From Deltaproteobacteria bacterium (GTDB lineage: Bacteria; Desulfobacterota; DSM-4660; Desulfatiglandales; Desulfatiglandaceae): 60,092 bases of DNA. The translations under genes and the position numbers were made by a program. The stretch is taken from NCBI GenBank assembly GCA_029933075.1, contig JAOZOW010000004.1, positions 1 to 60,092 of the forward strand. The letters run 5' to 3'. This document shows positions 6,955 to 14,962 of the stretch, piece after piece (position 1 is the stretch's first letter; every line of letters starts with the position of its first letter). The notes under the pieces were generated by a model. The model worked only from the letters and a program-made list of their open reading frames with translations, had not been told where the DNA came from and searched no databases.

Positions 6955-9900
6955 CTACACGTCTCCAACCGCCGCATCAAATCGCTTTGCGATCTCTTCC
7001 TCTGGAACGGCTGCATCGATCTGCCTAAAAATCTCCTCATCGGTAAAGTGCTTCAGCGTAATGGCTCCCGTGGGACACATTGAGTTACACAGACCGTCTC
7101 CCTTGCAGATAACGGGATTAACCACGGCCTTTTTGCCCTGTTTTGTGTCACGAAACTCAATGGCCCCGTACGCACACACTGAAACACATGCCCCGCAGCC
7201 CATACACCTCTTCTCATCCACCTCGCAGATGGAGCCCGAGGCGGTCACAGTATCCTGTGAAAGAAGCGTCAAGACCCGGCTTGCAGCTCCGTAGGCCTGG
7301 TTAATCACTTCCTGTATATGCTTGGGATAATGGGCCGTTCCGCACAGGAAAACGCCTTCTGTGGGAAATTCAACGGGTCTTAGTTTGACATGAGCTTCTT
7401 TGAAAAAACCATCCTGGCCCAAAGACACCTTGAACAATTGGGATACCTCGCTATTTTCCGCTGGGGGCACAACCGCGGCAGCCAGGGCAAGGTAATCGGC
7501 ATCCACGGCAAGCTCCTCACCTAAAATGGGATCGGTCACGGCAACCCTTAAAACAGGCCGCCCTCCCTCCTCAACAGGTTCGACCCGAGGTTTACTGTCC
7601 GGCTCATATCGGATGAACTTTACCTCTCTCTCTGAAGCCTCCCTGTAATAATCCTCGCTGAATCCATAGGTCCTCATGTCCCGAAAGAGAATGTAGATAT
7701 CCATCTCCGGGTTTGTCTCTTTCAGTCTCAAGGCGTTCTTCACGGCCTGGCTGCAACACACCCGACTGCAGTAATTCCTGTCTTCATTTCTGCAGCCAAC
7801 ACACTGGATCATCACCAGAGTCTGGGAGTTGAGCAGCTTTTCTTCTCCCTTGGCGATCCGCTCTTCCAGCTCCAGCAGGGTCATCACCCTGTCGTCTTTG
7901 CCGTAAAAGTATTCGGTGGGCTTGTATTCTTGGGCACCAATGGCGATGACGGCCGCACCGTGTTTTATCTCTGCGAGCCCTCTTTCAGATTTCACCTTTG
8001 TGACGAAATTTCCAACATACCCGGTGGCCTCTGTGATGACGGCATCAGTGTATACATGTATTAATGGATGCTGATAGACCTTGCGTACAAGATCGCGCAA
8101 ATACGTTTGGACATCCAGTCCTTCCAGCGTGTAATGGATTCTTCTTGCCATTCCGCCGAGGTCTTTATCTTTCTCCAGCAGGTAAACCTCATGTCCCTGT
8201 CCGGCTATGGACAATGCGCAGGTCATGCCGGCTATGCCTCCACCGATCACCAAGGCCGCCTTGTTGACCGGCAGCTCAATCTCCCGCAACGGCTCCAGAA
8301 CCGCGCCTCTGGCTACCGACATCCGGACCAAATCCTTTGCCTTCTGCGTGGCCTCTTCCTTTTCCTTTGAATGGACCCAGGAGTTATGCTCCCTGATATT
8401 TGCCATCTCAAGGAGATACTGATTGATGCCCGCCTCCCGAAGGGTGTCCTGAAACAAGGGTTCGAGGGTCCTCGGGCTGCAGGCAGCTATAATCACGCGA
8501 TTTAGTTCCTTTTCTCTTATCGTGTCTATAATTTCCTTGGCAGAGTTGGTAGTGCACGAAAATAGCTGTTCCTGGGCGTGGACGACATTGGGCAGGGTCA
8601 TGGCATATTCAACGACCGAAGGGACATCCACCACCCTTCCGATATTGGCGCCGCAATGGCACACAAAAACTCCCACCCTGGGCTCCTCTTCCGAGACATC
8701 CTTTTCCGGCGGATATTTTGTTTCTTTGACCAGCTTCCCTCGCCTGTAGTCAAGCAGCTCTCCACACTGGGAGCCGGCTCCGCTTGCGCTAAAAACCGAT
8801 TCGGGGATATCTGTGGGCCCCTGGAAGGCCCCGCTTACGAAAATTCCCGGACGTGAGGTCTCGATAGGATTAACGGGATTTGTCTTACAAAATCCGTGCG
8901 ATTCGAGCTCAATGCCAAATTTTTCCGCCAGGCTCACGGCATCGGCAGGAGGGTTCAATCCGACGGACAGGACCACCAGTTCGAACTCCTCCTCCTTTAC
9001 CCCATCATCAGCAGTGGAATATCTTACGGTTACGTTCTTGGTTTCCGGTATCTCTTTCCCCACCGATACATAGCTCCGGATGAATCTAACGCCGGGAAGT
9101 TCCTCCGCTCTTTGGTAATATAGTTCGAAATCCTTGCCATAGGACCGGATATCATTATGGAATATGGTAGCCTCAATATCGGCGTCATGTTCTTTCGCCA
9201 AGATCACCTGCTTCTGGGTATATGTACAGCACACCGCGGAACAGTAGCTGTTGTCGCCCGGGGTAACCCGCCTGGAGCCTACGCACTGGATCCAGGCTAT
9301 TTTCTTGGGGTGCTTCTCGTCTGAAGGCCGCCTTATCTCGCCCTCATACGGCCCGGTGGAAGACAGCAGTCGTTCGAAGTCAAGACTGGTTATCACGTTT
9401 TGCATGCTTCCATAGCCGTAGAGGCTCCTTGCACCGGGATCAAATATCTCAAAGCCTGGAGACAGAATTATTGCCCCCACTTTCACTTCTATCTTTTCCG
9501 GTGCTTGGGTAAAATCTATTGCTTCGTTTTCACAGACCGCCTCGCAGATACGACACTTCTTCTCCTGAAGATAAAGGCAGTTTTCATCTATATAGGTGAT
9601 AAGAGGAACCGCTAATGAAAAGTATATGTGGACAGCCTTATTCGTGGACAACTCTTGATTGTATGGATCCGGAACCAAAGCCGGACAGTACTCCACACAG
9701 GTGGTACAACCCGTGCACTTGTCCTCTATAATGTATCTGGGCTTTTTTGTGAGGGTAACCCTGAAATCCCCTGCTTCCCCTTCTACACTTTCAACTTCAG
9801 TGTAAGTGAGAATCTCTATATTGGTATGACGGTCGGCCTCGACCATTTTGGGTGCAAGTATTCACGTGGAGCAGTCATTGGTGGGGAAGGTCTTGTCAAG

Positions 9901-10080
9901 CTGGGCCATTTTCCCGCCAATGGAAGGTGATTTCTCTACCAGATACACCTTATACCCTGCGGCGGCAAGATCAAGGGCGGCCTGGATTCCGCTGATCCCA
10001 CCGCCCACAACCATAACATCTCCAAAATTGCCTTTTGGCAAGATTTCAAGAAGTCTTCCTTCACCTGCTTCTTTTTCCAC
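6955..10080 (-). CDS. bamE: BamE-like double HdrA flavoprotein, selenoprotein (Sec73)
   Basis: 1041 aa with the TGA at 9862-9864 read as selenocysteine. The frame is continuous across it: TNDCST-U-ILAPKMVEADR, and HdrA proteins normally have Cys at this [4Fe-4S] ligand position. Layout: FAD-binding Rossmann (VVGGGISGIQAALDLAAAG, about 23-41), Sec/Cys cluster, ferredoxin-like insert (CTGCTTCVEYCP), a second HdrA-like unit from about residue 470 (VGVFVCHCGANIG) with its own GGGIAG Rossmann near 612, and C-terminal [4Fe-4S] pairs (CMGCGACVSVCAYG). GTG start at 10080 with GAGG upstream and a TGA stop four codons before it. HdrA modules perform flavin-based electron bifurcation or confurcation, and here would energise the tungsten benzoyl-CoA reductase. 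It sits between bamD and bamF, the gene order I recall from Geobacter. Confidence 0.88.
9831..9864 (-). promoter_or_regulatory. Sec codon and SECIS-like hairpin in bamE
   Basis: TGA at 9862-9864. Downstream is a hairpin GGTCG-AGGC-CGACC (9831-9844), with the loop 22 nt after the TGA and G as the second loop base. Distance and loop composition fit the bacterial SECIS consensus; the stem is perfect over 5 bp. Confidence 0.65.
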
Positions 10081-10113
10081 TTCTCTATATCCTCATCAGG
10101 TCTCTTCGGTTCC

Positions 10114-11274
10114 CTAAATTACTTCCTGAATAACTTCCGTGATGTCTTTGACCTCCAACACTTCACTGCCTTTCTCATCTTCCAGGGTCAACCTGCTATC
10201 CTCAAAATTCGTGATGCAATACGGGCAGGCGGTAACCAGCACCTCGGCCCCGATCCCCATGGCCTGGTCCAGCCTCAGGTCGGAGAACCTTTCCCCCTTT
10301 GGGGTTTCCATCCAGATCCTGCCTCCTCCCCCCCCGCAGCAGAGGCTGTCTTCCCGCGAATCAGGCATCTCATGGAGATCCAAACCTGGTATCTTTTTTA
10401 AGACCTCCCTGGGCTCGTCATATACCCCGTTGTGCCGACCCAGATAACACGGGTCATGATAGGTGACCTTTCTCCCATACTCCCCGGTCAACTCAAGTCT
10501 TCCCTCATCGATAAGCTCGAATAAATACTGGGAGATATGAACCACCTCGAAGTTTGCCATAAATTCGGGATACTCGTTTTTGAAGGTGTGGTAACAATGA
10601 GGGGAAGAGACAAGGATCTTTTTCACCCCGTTGTCGATAAAAGTCTTAATGTTTTCCTTGGCCAAGCGTTTGAATAATTCCTCATCTCCGGTCTTACGGA
10701 TACTTTCCCCGCAGCAATTCTCCTCTACCCCCAAAATTCCGAAATCCACCTCCGCCTTTTTCAGGATATCGGCTGTGGCTCTGGCTACCTTTTTCATTCT
10801 CGGGTCGTAGCAGAGGTAGCAGCCGGGGAAATACAAAACTTCCGTTCCCTCGGCGAACTTCTTTACTGACAGTCCTTCTGACCAATCCGCCCTCTTTGCT
10901 CTCTCTTCGCTCAAGGGGTTGCCTTCACCAACGAGGCTTGCGCTTGCGGTGCGCACAGGCTTGACAGGAGTAGGAAAGACGCCATATTCCGTGGCGATCC
11001 TGCGCAATGCCACCACAGACGCTATCTGCTGCACATCCCTCGGGCACTGCTGCGGGCACCTTCCGCAGGTGGTACATCGCCATATATCTTCACTTTCTAT
11101 CTCGGTCATGCCGAAGGCGGCCTGGCGCACGATCTTGCGCATACTGAAGTCTCTAACCCTGTTCCAGGGACAAACAACGTCGCACAGTCCGCACTGAAAG
11201 CATCTTTTAAAGGCTTCACCGCCGTTTGCCTTTATGACATCTACGATCTCTTTGTAGTCGGCTACATTCTCCAC
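10114..11274 (-). CDS. bamD: BamD-like HdrD-type iron-sulfur protein (two CCG domains)
   Basis: 386 aa. The N-terminal ferredoxin domain has two [4Fe-4S] motifs (CFQCGLCDVVCP near residue 25, CTTCGRCPQQCP near 65). Two CCG domains follow, with FPGCYLC...EENCCGES and HDPCYLGR...SLCCGGGGG. These domains bind the non-cubane [4Fe-4S] clusters in heterodisulfide reductase HdrB/HdrD. In the class II benzoyl-CoA reductase complex the homologous BamD links the tungsten BC module to the flavin subunit BamE; a direct CoM-CoB disulfide role is unlikely outside methanogens. It starts 35 bp after bamC and ends 33 bp before bamE. All cluster cysteines are present. Confidence 0.88.
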   Translation of the reverse strand: MENVADYKEIVDVIKANGGEAFKRCFQCGLCDVVCPWNRVRDFSMRKIVRQAAFGMTEIESEDIWRCTTCGRCPQQCPRDVQQIASVVALRRIATEYGVFPTPVKPVRTASASLVGEGNPLSEERAKRADWSEGLSVKKFAEGTEVLYFPGCYLCYDPRMKKVARATADILKKAEVDFGILGVEENCCGESIRKTGDEELFKRLAKENIKTFIDNGVKKILVSSPHCYHTFKNEYPEFMANFEVVHISQYLFELIDEGRLELTGEYGRKVTYHDPCYLGRHNGVYDEPREVLKKIPGLDLHEMPDSREDSLCCGGGGGRIWMETPKGERFSDLRLDQAMGIGAEVLVTACPYCITNFEDSRLTLEDEKGSEVLEVKDITEVIQEVI

Positions 11275-11309
11275 TGTTTCTCCCGATCCTCTTTTTTCAG
11301 CTTAATGTT

Positions 11310-11864
11310 TTACTCCTCCTTCGACACTGCCATTCGGGCAACGGTATCCATTATCTTTTCCAGTCCATACTCGTTTATCAATGCTTCCAGCCCTACCTCC
11401 AAATCCTCCCGCTTCTCTTCTTCCTCTTCTTCTACCTCCTCTTCCCTTTCCTCGTAAGTCAGGGCATCAACCAAGCATACCTGTACGCACATGGGCTCTT
11501 CCAACGGGGGGTCGTCTTCACACATATCGCATTTAAGGGGGAGACCGGAATCGGGCTCTTTGAAAAGATCCCTGGAGGGGCATGAGGCCCTGCAGAACAG
11601 ACACTCGTCGTATTCCTTTCCGTCGATCGTATATTTATCCCTGCCCATACATTCAGACTCGGTATACGGCCCGGCATATACCGGGACGTAAAGATTCCTC
11701 AATGGATCAAAATGCACCCTGATTCGAGACCTTGCCGGATTGTTGCTGCTATATCTCGGCGATGCATGAAAGGCGGAGCAGACTGCCTCACATGCACGAC
11801 AACCATTGCACAAATCAGCATCAACCTTTATCTGCTTGACTATCTTCTTTTTCTTCTCGCCCAT
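11310..11864 (-). CDS. bamC: BamC-like ferredoxin subunit of class II benzoyl-CoA reductase
   Basis: 184 aa. Cys motifs: CNGCRACEAVCSAFH near residue 20, CLFCRASCPSRD near 90, and CDMCEDDPPLEEPMCVQVC near 110-130, enough for three [4Fe-4S] clusters. A highly acidic stretch (EEREEEVEEEEEEKRED) precedes the C-terminal helix. The sequence reads very like Geobacter BamC throughout, including NNPARSRIRV and the VPVYAGPYTESECMGRDK core. Start: ATG at 11864, with GAGGTGG 7 nt upstream, is preferred over the in-frame GTG at 11876. It follows bamB by 36 bp and would form the electron-entry partner of the BamB tungsten subunit. Confidence 0.88.
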   Translation of the reverse strand: MGEKKKKIVKQIKVDADLCNGCRACEAVCSAFHASPRYSSNNPARSRIRVHFDPLRNLYVPVYAGPYTESECMGRDKYTIDGKEYDECLFCRASCPSRDLFKEPDSGLPLKCDMCEDDPPLEEPMCVQVCLVDALTYEEREEEVEEEEEEKREDLEVGLEALINEYGLEKIMDTVARMAVSKEE

Positions 11865-11900
11865 CGCGGTTACCACCTCTTCACTTTATTCCTTTTCCGT

Positions 11901-13898
11901 TTACGCAGCGCTCTGTTCGGAAGGAGCAGCTTCACTGTCCGCCAGGATCCCCCTCCGGACAAGGTCCTCGCCGACATAGTCTAAGCCAAGTTTATCGAGA
12001 GTCTCTTTTGTGGGGATGCCTTCCTTATTCCACCCCTTAAATTTGTAGTATTCATCGAGCAACTTGGCTTCATACTCTGGGAACCTCTTCTTCCAGTGGT
12101 CCTCTGGCGGTTTCTCATCCTCTCTCCTCAGGCCCCTTCTTGCATTAATGGCCCTAATCAAAGTTCGGTTCCTCTTGGCTATTTCCCACAATGCATCTTC
12201 ATCCATATCCATCCCGGTTGCCGAGGAGATAAACTTCGGTAAATTGTGTATGTGATACGGAGGCTTTATGGGAAATGAGGACAGACCTGCGCAGATCCCG
12301 GTGCAGTCATCGATGTAGTGCATCGTCTCTTGCCATTCAACAAGCTCACACATCAAATCAATAGGGGGCCAAAACGGAAATGCATACTCTCCCCTTGGCT
12401 CCCACTTCAAAATAAATTCCTTAAACTCTTCTTTGGGAACCTGGATCCAATCCTTGACGAATTCTTCTCTATACTCTTTAGGAAGAGGAGCCTGCGGCAT
12501 CTGGCCTTCGATTTGGGTAATGCTCATCTTCTCGCCGGTAGCATACATAAGGTAATATATCGGATTCAGCATCCCCAGCTTGATGACCATTTGCTCATGT
12601 TTTTTAGTGGTATTATGATCGTAGGCCTCTGCCCCCTTGCCGATCTGTCGGGCCGCCCAATAAACCCCGTTGGCCAAGACATCGCCTATCCCTTCCCGCC
12701 GCACAATTTTGTCAAGCAAATAGAAAAACCTTTCCTCGTTACCGGAGGGAAATCCGGGCATATCCTGGTCAGTCAAGATTCCATCTTCATAAAGCTCCAC
12801 AGCAAAGGCCATGACCTGCGGCGTTGTGTACCCGTCCAGTCCGTACTCCTGGGCAAGACCGGCGATCTTGAAACCGAACTCCAGATCATCGGCCATGGCC
12901 GCCATTACATAGGTAAGTTTGGAGTAGCACTTCATCATGTATCTATGGGTTGGAAGCTCCGGGTGGCCAACTATTCCCCCGCATCTCATGGGACAGTTAT
13001 AGCAACTTATCAACCGCTCCACAGACTGTTCCTGAGTCCTCTTCCACTCCTCGGCCCTTTCGCTCGTCCAAAAATCTTTTCTCCTCTCTCGGGCATGCCC
13101 CCAGGAGAAGCTGGTGGTGTGCCACTTCTCATCATGTATTGCCATCTCCTGGGGTGACCCGATCCCGGCCAAGATGGGCGGGACCCCCTTAATCGGATTG
13201 TTTGCCCGGTATTGCATATATTTCAGCACTTCCTGGCAGAGCTCGAAAAATTCAGCGGGCCGGGCGATATTGAGATCCTTTGTCCCGCGAACGGCTATGG
13301 CCTTCAACCCTTTGGACCCCATGACAGCGCCTATTCCGCCTCGACTGGCGCTGGACCTGCCATGCTCCACGGAAGCGTAATAGACCCTGTTTTCGCCGGC
13401 CAAGCCGATGGCAAGCACCTGGGCCTTGGGCTCGTTCAACTCCTCGCGGATAAGCTCCGCGGTTTCAAGGGAGCCTTTCCCTTGAAGATGGCCGGCATCG
13501 CGTATCTCCACTTTGTCATTGTTTATCCACAAATAAACCAAATTGGGGGACTTGCCGCGAACGATCACTTTGTCATAACCGGCAAACTTCAATTCGGGCG
13601 CCCAAAATCCTCCCATCATTGAAAATGCCATCAACAAGGTCTGAGGAGAGAAGGTGGAAATTATGGTGCGATTGGCGCCGGTAGCAAGTGTGCCGTCCAA
13701 AATACCGGAGCTAAATACCAGTAGATTATCGGGAGAGAATGGTTCAACCTCCGGGGGGACCCTATCCCACAAAATCTTGGCATTAGTACCCAGACCCCCC
13801 AGGTAAAGCTCGGTTAATCCTGGGTCGGTTTCCACCCGCTCAATGCTTCCCCGGGATAGATCAACTTCTAAATTAAACCCTGTCTCTGCGTACCTCAT
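11901..13898 (-). CDS. bamB: BamB-like tungsten benzoyl-CoA reductase catalytic subunit (AOR family)
   Basis: 665 aa, family length. It is an aldehyde:ferredoxin oxidoreductase-fold protein with the N-terminal bis-pterin domain (LYLGGLGTNAKILWDRVPPE, GANRTIISTFSPQT) and the [4Fe-4S] ligands C299, C302 and C306 in ISCYNCPMRCGG. Glu251, His255 and His260 (in PQEMAIHDEKWH) fall at the same numbers as the residues I recall around the tungsten site of Geobacter BamB. The C-terminal IPTKETLDKLGLDYVG also matches. It would reduce benzoyl-CoA to cyclohexa-1,5-diene-1-carbonyl-CoA without ATP hydrolysis. It is the first gene of the bamBCDEF-like set and its start has GGGGA upstream. BamB paralogues acting on other aryl-CoA substrates exist, so the exact substrate is less certain than the family. 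Confidence 0.9.
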   Translation of the reverse strand: MRYAETGFNLEVDLSRGSIERVETDPGLTELYLGGLGTNAKILWDRVPPEVEPFSPDNLLVFSSGILDGTLATGANRTIISTFSPQTLLMAFSMMGGFWAPELKFAGYDKVIVRGKSPNLVYLWINNDKVEIRDAGHLQGKGSLETAELIREELNEPKAQVLAIGLAGENRVYYASVEHGRSSASRGGIGAVMGSKGLKAIAVRGTKDLNIARPAEFFELCQEVLKYMQYRANNPIKGVPPILAGIGSPQEMAIHDEKWHTTSFSWGHARERRKDFWTSERAEEWKRTQEQSVERLISCYNCPMRCGGIVGHPELPTHRYMMKCYSKLTYVMAAMADDLEFGFKIAGLAQEYGLDGYTTPQVMAFAVELYEDGILTDQDMPGFPSGNEERFFYLLDKIVRREGIGDVLANGVYWAARQIGKGAEAYDHNTTKKHEQMVIKLGMLNPIYYLMYATGEKMSITQIEGQMPQAPLPKEYREEFVKDWIQVPKEEFKEFILKWEPRGEYAFPFWPPIDLMCELVEWQETMHYIDDCTGICAGLSSFPIKPPYHIHNLPKFISSATGMDMDEDALWEIAKRNRTLIRAINARRGLRREDEKPPEDHWKKRFPEYEAKLLDEYYKFKGWNKEGIPTKETLDKLGLDYVGEDLVRRGILADSEAAPSEQSAA

Positions 13899-13942
13899 TT
13901 TCTTCCCCTTCTAAACTGCCTGAATCCGTGGCATGGTTTTTA

Positions 13943-13972
13943 TTAATAATGGGTTGCGGGGGCTTAACTCAA
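13943..13972 (-). promoter_or_regulatory. Candidate promoter upstream of bamB
   Basis: TTGAGT (13967-13972), 18-nt spacer, TATTAA (13943-13948) on the minus strand, 45-75 bp before the bamB ATG. The match is weak and the spacer one base long, as expected for an activated promoter. No sigma-54 (-24/-12) motif was seen here. Confidence 0.35.
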
Positions 13973-13974
13973 AA

Positions 13975-14001
13975 CAACCCTCACCCGGCGGGTGAAGGTT
14001 G
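13975..14001. repeat. Hairpin/palindrome upstream of bamB
   Basis: CAACC-C-TCACCC-GGC-GGGTGA-A-GGTTG gives an 11-bp stem with one mismatch. It lies just upstream of the candidate bamB -35 and downstream of the GNAT gene. It could be an operator or a weak terminator for the upstream gene; it has no T tract on the minus strand. Confidence 0.45.
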
Positions 14002-14060
14002 AAATCGCTGACGCTCCCTGGATCCCGCCCCTGCGGGGAGATGGACTTTTTACGAAGTCA

Positions 14061-14507
14061 TTAAGAATCGAGCACTTTGATGAGGTTTATAAAATCGCTG
14101 CGGTCGAACCCGGATGTCTTGAAAAAAGACAGCAAATCTGCCGCATCCCAACGCACAGAGGTCAGGACATGCCTGATCCCCCTCTGCCGGTAGAATTCAA
14201 ATATCTCGTTTGCCAGTCTTTTCCCGATCCCCTGTCCCATGAATCTGGGGGCAACGCCGAGGGTGGCGATCCATGCGCTCTTGTCAAGGCCGAATCCGGC
14301 ATACACGATAAAGCTGATCATGTAACCGACCACCTCGCCATCCACTTCCGCCACGAAGCTCGCTTCCTCCTCTTTGCGGCGTACCTGTTCCTCGATAATC
14401 TGCCTGAAGTCCGTTTTGGGAGCGGACTTGATGATGGTGCTGTAGATACGCCCTATTTCCTCCGCATCTTCGACCCTGATTCTTCTGATCACAAGGTTTT
14501 CAAGCAT
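14061..14507 (-). CDS. GNAT-family N-acetyltransferase
   Basis: 148 aa, a single GNAT domain. It begins NLVIRRIRVEDAEEIGRIY, and the acetyl-CoA binding loop is VAPRFMGQGIGKRLANE near residue 95 (the R/Q-x-x-G-x-G/A pattern), followed by the usual C-terminal FFKTSGF. These cytoplasmic enzymes transfer acetyl or another acyl from CoA to an amine; the acceptor is unknown. It lies directly upstream of bamB on the same strand with a 160-bp gap that holds a hairpin and a candidate promoter, so it may or may not be co-transcribed. A link to acyl-CoA metabolism or lysine acetylation control of the bam enzymes is only a positional guess. Confidence 0.8.
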   Translation of the reverse strand: MLENLVIRRIRVEDAEEIGRIYSTIIKSAPKTDFRQIIEEQVRRKEEEASFVAEVDGEVVGYMISFIVYAGFGLDKSAWIATLGVAPRFMGQGIGKRLANEIFEFYRQRGIRHVLTSVRWDAADLLSFFKTSGFDRSDFINLIKVLDS

Positions 14508-14536
14508 TTTTAGTGCCGGACCCCAAAAAAGAAGGT

Positions 14537-14725
14537 TTAGTCAATCCTGATTATCTTCACCGTGCACCCGACCCAGTCCGGTGGCAGATAGACGCGGCCA
14601 CTGTTCCCGCTGAGCTTCACGGTCTTTTCCACCATCTCTTCGCCGTAGACCTCGAACTTGACCTTGCCCTGCTCTTTCCGGGCGGCCTGGCGCTTGGCGC
14701 TGTTTGCTTTTTTCTCGGCCCCCAT
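14537..14725 (-). CDS. DUF2080-family small protein
   Basis: 62 aa. The N-terminal half is basic (KKANSAKRQAARKEQGK) and the C-terminal half carries the DUF2080 signature VEKTVKLSGNSGRVYLPPDW followed by GCTVKIIRID, an AbrB/SpoVT-like swapped-hairpin type sequence. The family is annotated as putative transposon-encoded protein and is best known from archaea. Here it sits 29 bp upstream of the GNAT gene on the same strand with no transposase nearby. A DNA- or RNA-binding role is suggested by fold resemblance only. Confidence 0.65.
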   Translation of the reverse strand: MGAEKKANSAKRQAARKEQGKVKFEVYGEEMVEKTVKLSGNSGRVYLPPDWVGCTVKIIRID

Positions 14726-14829
14726 ATTGATAAGCTTCCCGATAAACCCCTTTAACCTGTCTTGGGTGATAATATATTGAATTTAAAGGAGAATATTGCT
14801 CAAAACACCCGGATGGCAGGAAAAAATTT

Positions 14830-14862
14830 TAACTACAATTTAGCTACAAAGTAACTACATGT
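14830..14862. repeat. Three 11-bp iterated direct repeats
   Basis: TAACTACAATT, TAGCTACAAAG, TAACTACATGT lie head to tail with an 11-bp period (consensus TARCTACAAWK). The array sits between the divergent DUF2080 and transglutaminase-like genes, 37 bp upstream of a candidate plus-strand -35 box. One-helical-turn spacing is typical of cooperative regulator binding sites. Confidence 0.5.
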
Positions 14863-14898
14863 CAAGTAAAAAATCATAAGAAGAACATGGGTTTGTCT

Positions 14899-14927
14899 TT
14901 GACGGGAAAACAGTGTTTCTGTTAACT
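14899..14927 (+). promoter_or_regulatory. Candidate sigma-70 promoter of the transglutaminase-like gene
   Basis: TTGACG (14899-14904), 17-nt spacer, TTAACT (14922-14927), about 35 bp before the ATG at 14963. Confidence 0.5.
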
Positions 14928-14962
14928 TCCCTCTGCAGTGGAAAACATCCGGGGGGGAGAAT

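Noticed and set aside
9846-9864. Apparent nonsense mutation splitting HdrA into 72-aa and 963-aa pieces
   Set aside because: The TGA coincides with the cluster Cys of HdrA and has a SECIS-like hairpin; one gene with Sec73.
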